Assembly (NCBI GenBank): GCA_039654915.1
Contig: CM077599.1
Span: forward strand, 870,501-934,500
DNA length: 64,000 nucleotides
Reading direction: 5' to 3'
Source of the DNA: Aquilaria yunnanensis
Lineage: Eukaryota; Streptophyta; Magnoliopsida; Malvales; Thymelaeaceae
Below, piece after piece: positions 58,593 through 64,000 of this stretch (positions are counted from its first letter, which is position 1; every line of letters starts with the position of its first letter). The notes below the pieces were generated by a model, which saw only the letters and a program-made list of their open reading frames with translations, did no database searches and had not been told where the DNA came from. The translations under genes and the position numbers were made by a program.

Positions 58593-59891
58593 ATTTTCTA
58601 CATTTTTGTCAGTTTCTTTTATAAGTATTATCATTGCACCCAATAATTTATGACGTAAAGTAACAAATGATAATAAAATCGATTGATAATAGAATGGAAA
58701 AAAAAAACATATATGAAAATCCAACACAATATGAAAAAAATAAATAAAACAGCATTCCTTTTAAGACGGTAAGAACAGAGTACATTTATTCATGAAATAA
58801 TGAATATTGGAGTTGTGAGGCAGGTAAGTGGGAGATTGTAGCTGATAGGATCTTGGAGGGGTTGATGTGGACAGGAAGTAGAAAGATAGAGATGATTAAT
58901 ACGATTTCAGTGTTAGGACCTAGGAGTTGGTCCTGGCGCTGAAATTTTAGACCATCGCCCACTGTGGATCGTGATGGTAAATAGTTGAGGGATTGAATTC
59001 CACTCCCCCGACCGTCAGCCCCGACAAATAAGACAACTTTTCCAGCTTTGTTGTCTATTTGTTAGGCCCCTTCTTTAGTGGGTATGGTCCCTAACGCAAC
59101 TCATGAAAACTTTTCTTTTCGCTTTTTTTTTTTTAAGTTTCTTTTCGCTCGTTTCTGTTTATTTTCTGTGTTTTTTTTTTTATAGTTTGTTTGTGGGCAC
59201 AAAGTTTTGCATAAATCGTTTTTTTATTTAAGAATTATTTTTAGCGCCTATGGAATGGTTTAGAAAATTTTTAATGATAAAAGTTAAAAAAAATATATAA
59301 AATGATAAATACTTCGATAAATTGAAAAAACTACTTAGGATAAGATTCAATTTTGCAAATAAAAAAAAAATCACAAACCTAATTGTAACTTCCACATTCC
59401 TGTGCCTTTCAAAGTGTGGACCTGTTTTTGGATGTTTTGGGTAGGAAAGTTCCAATTAACTTGGAGTCTGTTCAGAGTTTAAGCAGAGATTCAGGGTTGT
59501 CGGCTCTGCTGAACTTTTTTCCAAGTTTCAAAACGAGAAATAATTTTTGTGAGCGAAAAAAATAAGCCAATGAAAGCCATGGCCAAGCCAAGAGTTACCT
59601 CAACCTTCAACATGGGACAGTAACGGAAAACAGTAATATTTCTGATGATACCTAAGAAAAGAAGTTAATGAAGGTTTTTATATAGTGGTAAGACATTTTT
59701 AACTGTTGCCAACTATTTTTTTATTGGATACTTTAACATGATATCATGGCCAGATTTGTAAAAATAATACAGGGAAAAAGAAACAATAATGAAGTTTGGG
59801 GGACATATATAGCCGTGAAGGTAAACAATGTTAGATTGGAGGAGTAAAATGACAATTTGGGAAGTGATTCATTATCGCAAGAAACACAAGA
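58593..59891. other. Intergenic DNA, no recognised gene
   Basis: A+T-rich and low-complexity, with T runs near 59120-59220. Nothing supportable was seen. Confidence 0.4.
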
Positions 59892-60002
59892 ACACCCAAA
59901 CTTGAACAAGAAGTAGATTGCAGGCCAATAATCCAGGGGGTACCCCTGTGTACACCCAAACTTGAACAATAAGTAGATTTCAGGCCAATAATCCAGGGGG
60001 TA
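59892..60002. repeat. 60-bp tandem duplication
   Basis: ACACCCAAACTTGAACAA starts at 59892 and 59952; each copy ends CAATAATCCAGGGGGTAC. Only a few bases differ (AGAAGTAGATTGC versus ATAAGTAGATTTC), so the duplication is recent. Confidence 0.92.
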
Positions 60003-60640
60003 CAGGACAGGCACAACACATACATGTGCTCTGGAGGCATCACACCCACCGGTCTAATCGATTTGGCAATGACGTCATTTATGGATGGTTAACAGGTCAC
60101 TGTAGAAATTAGTGAAGGCTAGCAGTATACAGAAACCGAATATCTAGCCAGATTCTGTTGCTTGGCAATGCAAGTTTAATAGCTATACATTTGGTACTTG
60201 GTGTGTGTAAGTAAAGTGAGATTTGATGATGTATGTCCATAGGGGGAAAAGGACCGTTATGGAATGGAAGATAGACGTCTGTCATATATCTAAATTATCT
60301 ATAAAGATGGATCATAAATCTACAGTATCATGCTTTAATTCTTTAAGAATAAAATTAGGGTTAAAATCTTTTGCAATGTTTGGCTTTAGGTTTATTCACC
60401 AAGAAAATAATAAGAGTATCAGACCTAGATTAAATCTAGATTGATTAATTAATCATGGATTGCCATGATGCAAGATGCTTTGGTGGTGAAAAGCAACAAA
60501 AGGTTCCAAATTCAATGAAATGATGACACTTTTTGTGACTTTTTTTGGTCTCTAATCCGCCAGAACTTTTGTTTTTTCCATTGTCTGTTAGCTCTTCACA
60601 AGTAATCGCCATGCACTCATTATGGGCTAATCAATGAAAA
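60003..60640. other. Intergenic DNA, no recognised gene
   Basis: No coding or repeat structure was recognised. Confidence 0.4.
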
Positions 60641-61016
60641 TATGTTTTTTTTTTATACTGATTATATTTATAGGAAAAGATATTAAAAATATTATGAATA
60701 ATTCAATTGAAATTAAGTTATGATCAATGCAAAAGTTTTAAAAAATTGAAATGTTTGAAAGTTGTTATTTGTAACCAATTTAGTAAATAAAATAATTACA
60801 ACATTAGACCAAGGTAGTTGCCTTTAGATTTCAACATAAATTTTGGTATTGGCAGCAACCGACGAAAATTTGAGGCTTAAAACGCAGAAACCAATATTTG
60901 AGGACATCTTGTATGTCTGTTGGAATAAGTAGCAAAAATGCCAGATTTTAAAAATTAAGGATTAGATGATATCATCTCATAAATAGAACAGGCTATAGCG
61001 AAAGAAAAGGTACCAT

Positions 61017-61161
61017 GGCCCCGTTTGAGAATAATTTTTGTTATCAATGTTAGAGTTTTGGATAAATTATTTAACAATTGAGATGAAAACGCTGAAGTTA
61101 AAAGCTAAAAGCTATCATTAGATAGTTTTTTAAAACTTTAACGCTAATACTAAACATGACC
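61017..61161. mobile_element. Possible hAT-type MITE (about 145 bp)
   Basis: The left GGCCCCGTTTGAGAATAA and the right end in reverse GGTCATGTTTAGTATTA make an imperfect inverted repeat of the 'GGGCCCGTTTGG' kind. No 8-bp target duplication is visible. It sits between the two direct-repeat copies. Confidence 0.35.
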
Positions 61162-61232
61162 TATAACAGTAACAACAACGATTCTTATGAACAGCAAAAA
61201 TCACTTAGCACTTAATGCTTTAGATAGAATAA

Positions 61233-61272
61233 CTAGAACACGGCCCGCACCTCATTACGGATGAATTAAACA
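61233..61272 (-). mobile_element. Helitron-like 3' terminus, minus strand
   Basis: On the minus strand CCGTAATGAGGTGCGGG (CCG.A...TGCGG hairpin) is followed by CCGTGTT and CTAG, with T as the next base. This is the same structural pattern as at 34650-34686. The 5' terminus was not found. Confidence 0.4.
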
Positions 61273-61570
61273 TATATAGTATTTGTTATACTACTAATAT
61301 TTATGGAGGAAAAAAATTATTAAATTTTTTTAAAATGATTAATTAAAATTAATTAATGATCTATTCAAAGCTTTTGCAAAATCGGCATGTTTCAAAGTTG
61401 TTAGTGGTCGATTTAGTAAATATAAACCATATGGCATAAGGCCAAAGTAGTGAATTTGGAAGTTTAACACAAAATGGGGCCTTAATTGTAAATCATAAAA
61501 GTTTGGGAGGCCAAAAATGTAAAAGCAAAAGATTTTAGGACGTCTTTCGCACATCATGCGTCAGGGTGGC

Positions 61571-63573
61571 AAAAATGGCCAATTAGACAAACTGCAGATC
61601 CATTTGTAATTTTTCCAATGTCTGAACATAATTCTTGGCCAAGTAGAAAGAAATGGGTTGAAACCCAAAGTTATATTACTGTATTAAGATGCTACCATTG
61701 ATAAGGTGGGACTAAAGCTTGTTACTGTAGTGTCTATAATGGAGGCCAGCAAAATATCCAAAGAGCCAATCTGTTGATCAGCTAATAATGAAGCACCATG
61801 GTCACGGGGGAACTGGGGAAGGACAGTTGAATCTATTTTATCTATTATAAAAGTTTGTGCGATTTAGTAATTATAGGGTTAAAATAAATTACTTAAACAT
61901 CACTTCAGATTTTTATATAAAAACCCAGTCTACCTCTTAGTTTGCTGACTCAATTTTAACCATTTACTAATACATTGTGCTGCCATTTTGTAGCATTAAG
62001 GGTTACGATGTAGTATTTCTTTTATTTTTGGTTAATTATCTTAATTAGTTTGTTATTTTTTAATCAACGCTTCTCCATTGTAGAATCTTTACAAATGTCT
62101 AGTTACGATTTTTTAGTGAATTTTAAACATGGTAAAAATTGATTTAGTATTTCCATAAATTAAAAATATTACTACCATAAATTAAAATATTACTATCTAT
62201 TTTGTACAAACCAAATTATATTAAATCCGTCTCATTTCACATTACATTGTCCTTAAAATAAAGAAAATATTACCTAGACCACGCCTAAGAATAGATGAAC
62301 CTACACTTATGTCCGTTTTGTTTTGAATACCTACATTTATTTACCCCTCAAATGTGAACTGTTATTCACCGTTACTACAAAAAAAGGTAAACTACCTAAC
62401 TTCCCCCTCCTAGCCTTAATTCATTAAAACTTTGCCTCAACCTAAGGAAAAAGAAATCTATAAACCAAAAACAAAATCTAAGAAATCAAAAGAACTAGAA
62501 CTCAAAACCCAAATTATACGAAAATATCATCCAGCAAATCTTGAACCAGAATTGATCCGTCCCTATTCGCGTGAATCTCACACAAATCCAACCAGAAATG
62601 GAACGACATTGCCCTTTCATGGTCGCAGAAATCCACCCAACCCGACTAATTCCTTTCATATCCAACTTGTGCCGTAGTCCCCATCCTGTTTACCTCCTTG
62701 TTGCAATCTTGAAACAATCGATCAAGCGTTTCTCATTGCTTCTTAACTCGCCGCTCCGTCTCTTCAGCTCTCAAATTGGCGATTTTCTGTAGCCGTTTGT
62801 TAGTCGGCGATTTCCTACAACCCGCCTCAATTGGTACCGAGAAAAATAAATACAGCCCATAATTAGTAATAACATTAATTATTATTCGTATAGGACGTTT
62901 AGGTTACTTTAGGAAAAACAATTAAAAGAAATCCATAATAAAAAAAATGAAAGGACCCCCAAAATGAGAGATTAAACATTGGATCTCATGATAACAATCA
63001 CAGCTTTTAACCATTAAATCACAATTTGGATATTTACTATTTATATATCATGCGAACCACGTCATGCTAAAACATATATTGGCTAAATATCTTTCTTCGA
63101 TTTTCTATCATTCACTTCATCTAATAATTGATATAATAGAAAATGTTCATATTTATATAGTTACATTGAATAAATATTATAAATTGACAATGTACTACGT
63201 TTGAAAATTTTATTTCTATTTATTTTCTTCTTTTACTATCAATTTTCTTTTCTTGCACCAGGAATTTAGATATAATTTATTAATTTGTGATTTATGAATG
63301 TCGTTGATTCACAACTCCTTTGATATTTCATTCATTGGAGGTATCAAATTTATATTTTGAGGGGGTGAGGGGACATTTAGCTCAATTCCTAAAATTAGTT
63401 AATTACCGTTGCTCAAAGGCTTTATTTAATTATATATTCAAAAAATAATACATAGCATATAATTCCTCTAATATAAAATTCTGGTGTTTATAATACAATA
63501 CAATATATAATGCATATTGATCTTCTATTCAAGTATTATTTTTTAATTAGATTACAATTATATAGTAATTAAA
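61571..63573. other. Intergenic DNA, no recognised gene
   Basis: Contains a plus-strand frame at 62432-62677 rich in Lys and Pro with no recognisable domain, and otherwise A+T-rich sequence. Confidence 0.4.
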
Positions 63574-63575
63574 TA

Positions 63576-63814
63576 CTCCCTCAGTTTTATATTAGCTGTC
63601 CATTTTATATTTTTTAACTAAAGTTTGACTTGAATATATTTATATTAATATGAATTAAAAAAAATTTTAAAAAATAATATTTAGAAACTAGAATCTTTAA
63701 AGTTTCATTTTCATGTAAAAATTTTATATTTTTATAATAAATTTTAAAAAAAATAAAATTATAAATTAATTGCTGTAAATAGTGAAGATGACAGCTTTTA
63801 TGAAATAAAAGGAG
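63576..63814. mobile_element. Stowaway-like MITE (239 bp)
   Basis: TA target duplication (63574-63575 and 63815-63816). The left end CTCCCTCAGTTTTATATTAG and the right end in reverse CTCCTTTTATTTCATAAAAG are inverted, with CTGTCC/GACAG just inside. It has the same length as the MITE at 45875-46113 and similar interior phrases (TTTATATTAATATGAATT, TAAATTAATTGCTGTAAATA), so the two belong to one family. Confidence 0.82.
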
Positions 63815-64000
63815 TAATAAATCGTTACAGAGCGAGTTGATGGCAGGGACAGTGCACATCACTGATTACACTGGTATAATAAATTAAGGGGCCCGGTCGA
63901 ACGGAACCGACCGAGCTAGGCAGGCATTCCATTTTTTCAACTGGTAGCAGCAAGCAACATTAATTGCACGATTATACCTTTCTTCACCATGTCCATGTGA

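Larger units (their letters stand above)
60650..61570. repeat. Diverged direct repeat of about 300 bp, spaced about 615 bp
   Basis: Copy one (about 60650-60955) and copy two (about 61270-61570) share the same order of phrases: AGTTGTTA-T-GT...TTTAGTAAAT, an A..CCAA(G)GTAGT patch, TTTGAGG/GGGAGGC...AAAA, GAGGACATCTT against TTAGGACGTCTTTC, and (G/T)GGCAAAAATG-CC at the end. Identity is moderate. It may be a pair of old terminal repeats or a segmental tandem duplication. Confidence 0.55.

Noticed and set aside
1..64000. tRNA, rRNA, CRISPR or operon-like gene clusters
   Set aside because: I found no box B-type tRNA signature, no spaced identical repeats of CRISPR type and no tightly spaced genes; the content is typical plant nuclear DNA.

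Overview
The window reads as nuclear DNA of a eudicot plant. It is A+T rich, the genes have short GT..AG introns, and almost everything between genes is plant transposon sequence (hAT, Mutator-like, CACTA, Stowaway-like, Ty1-copia, Ty3-gypsy). I see no tRNA, rRNA, CRISPR or bacterial-type organisation. The species cannot be named from this sequence.

Three host genes are supported. (1) A complete eight-exon Ran GTPase gene on the minus strand (26929-28578), 221 codons with every G motif intact. (2) A small two-helix membrane protein on the plus strand starting at 44661; its last exon is uncertain because a Mutator-like element sits just downstream. (3) An intronless 121-residue plant-specific protein on the minus strand (50497-50862).

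Layout. 1-15500 is a cluster of palindromic, Mutator-like elements: foldbacks at 828-1413, 1556-2118, 2680-4524 (9-bp target duplication) and 12844-14007, and a Pack-MULE-like element at 10381-12371 carrying a reverse-strand fragment resembling a pectin-methylesterase/invertase inhibitor. 18287-26231 is a minus-strand gypsy-type LTR element that keeps gag but shows no pol; a 2.4 kb solo LTR is inserted beside its 3' LTR. 29160-33628 is a hAT element with a perfect 8-bp target duplication, broken by stops and by a 1.4 kb solo LTR. About 34700-42000 is a decayed minus-strand copia element whose integrase is split by a 1.86 kb gypsy-type solo LTR. 45626-47101 is a Mutator-like element with a perfect 9-bp target duplication. 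52793-53681 is a Stowaway-ended element with a minisatellite, 55579 onward is a CACTA terminus, and smaller MITEs, LTR fragments and tandem repeats fill the rest.

The genes do not form a functional cluster. The coherent story is the insertion history: three solo LTRs, each with a 5-bp target duplication, nested in three different older elements, and two long foldbacks with matching microsatellites in both arms. No novel host defence or metabolic system is visible. The most notable material is the foldback Mutator-like DNA and the two gene-capturing candidates.
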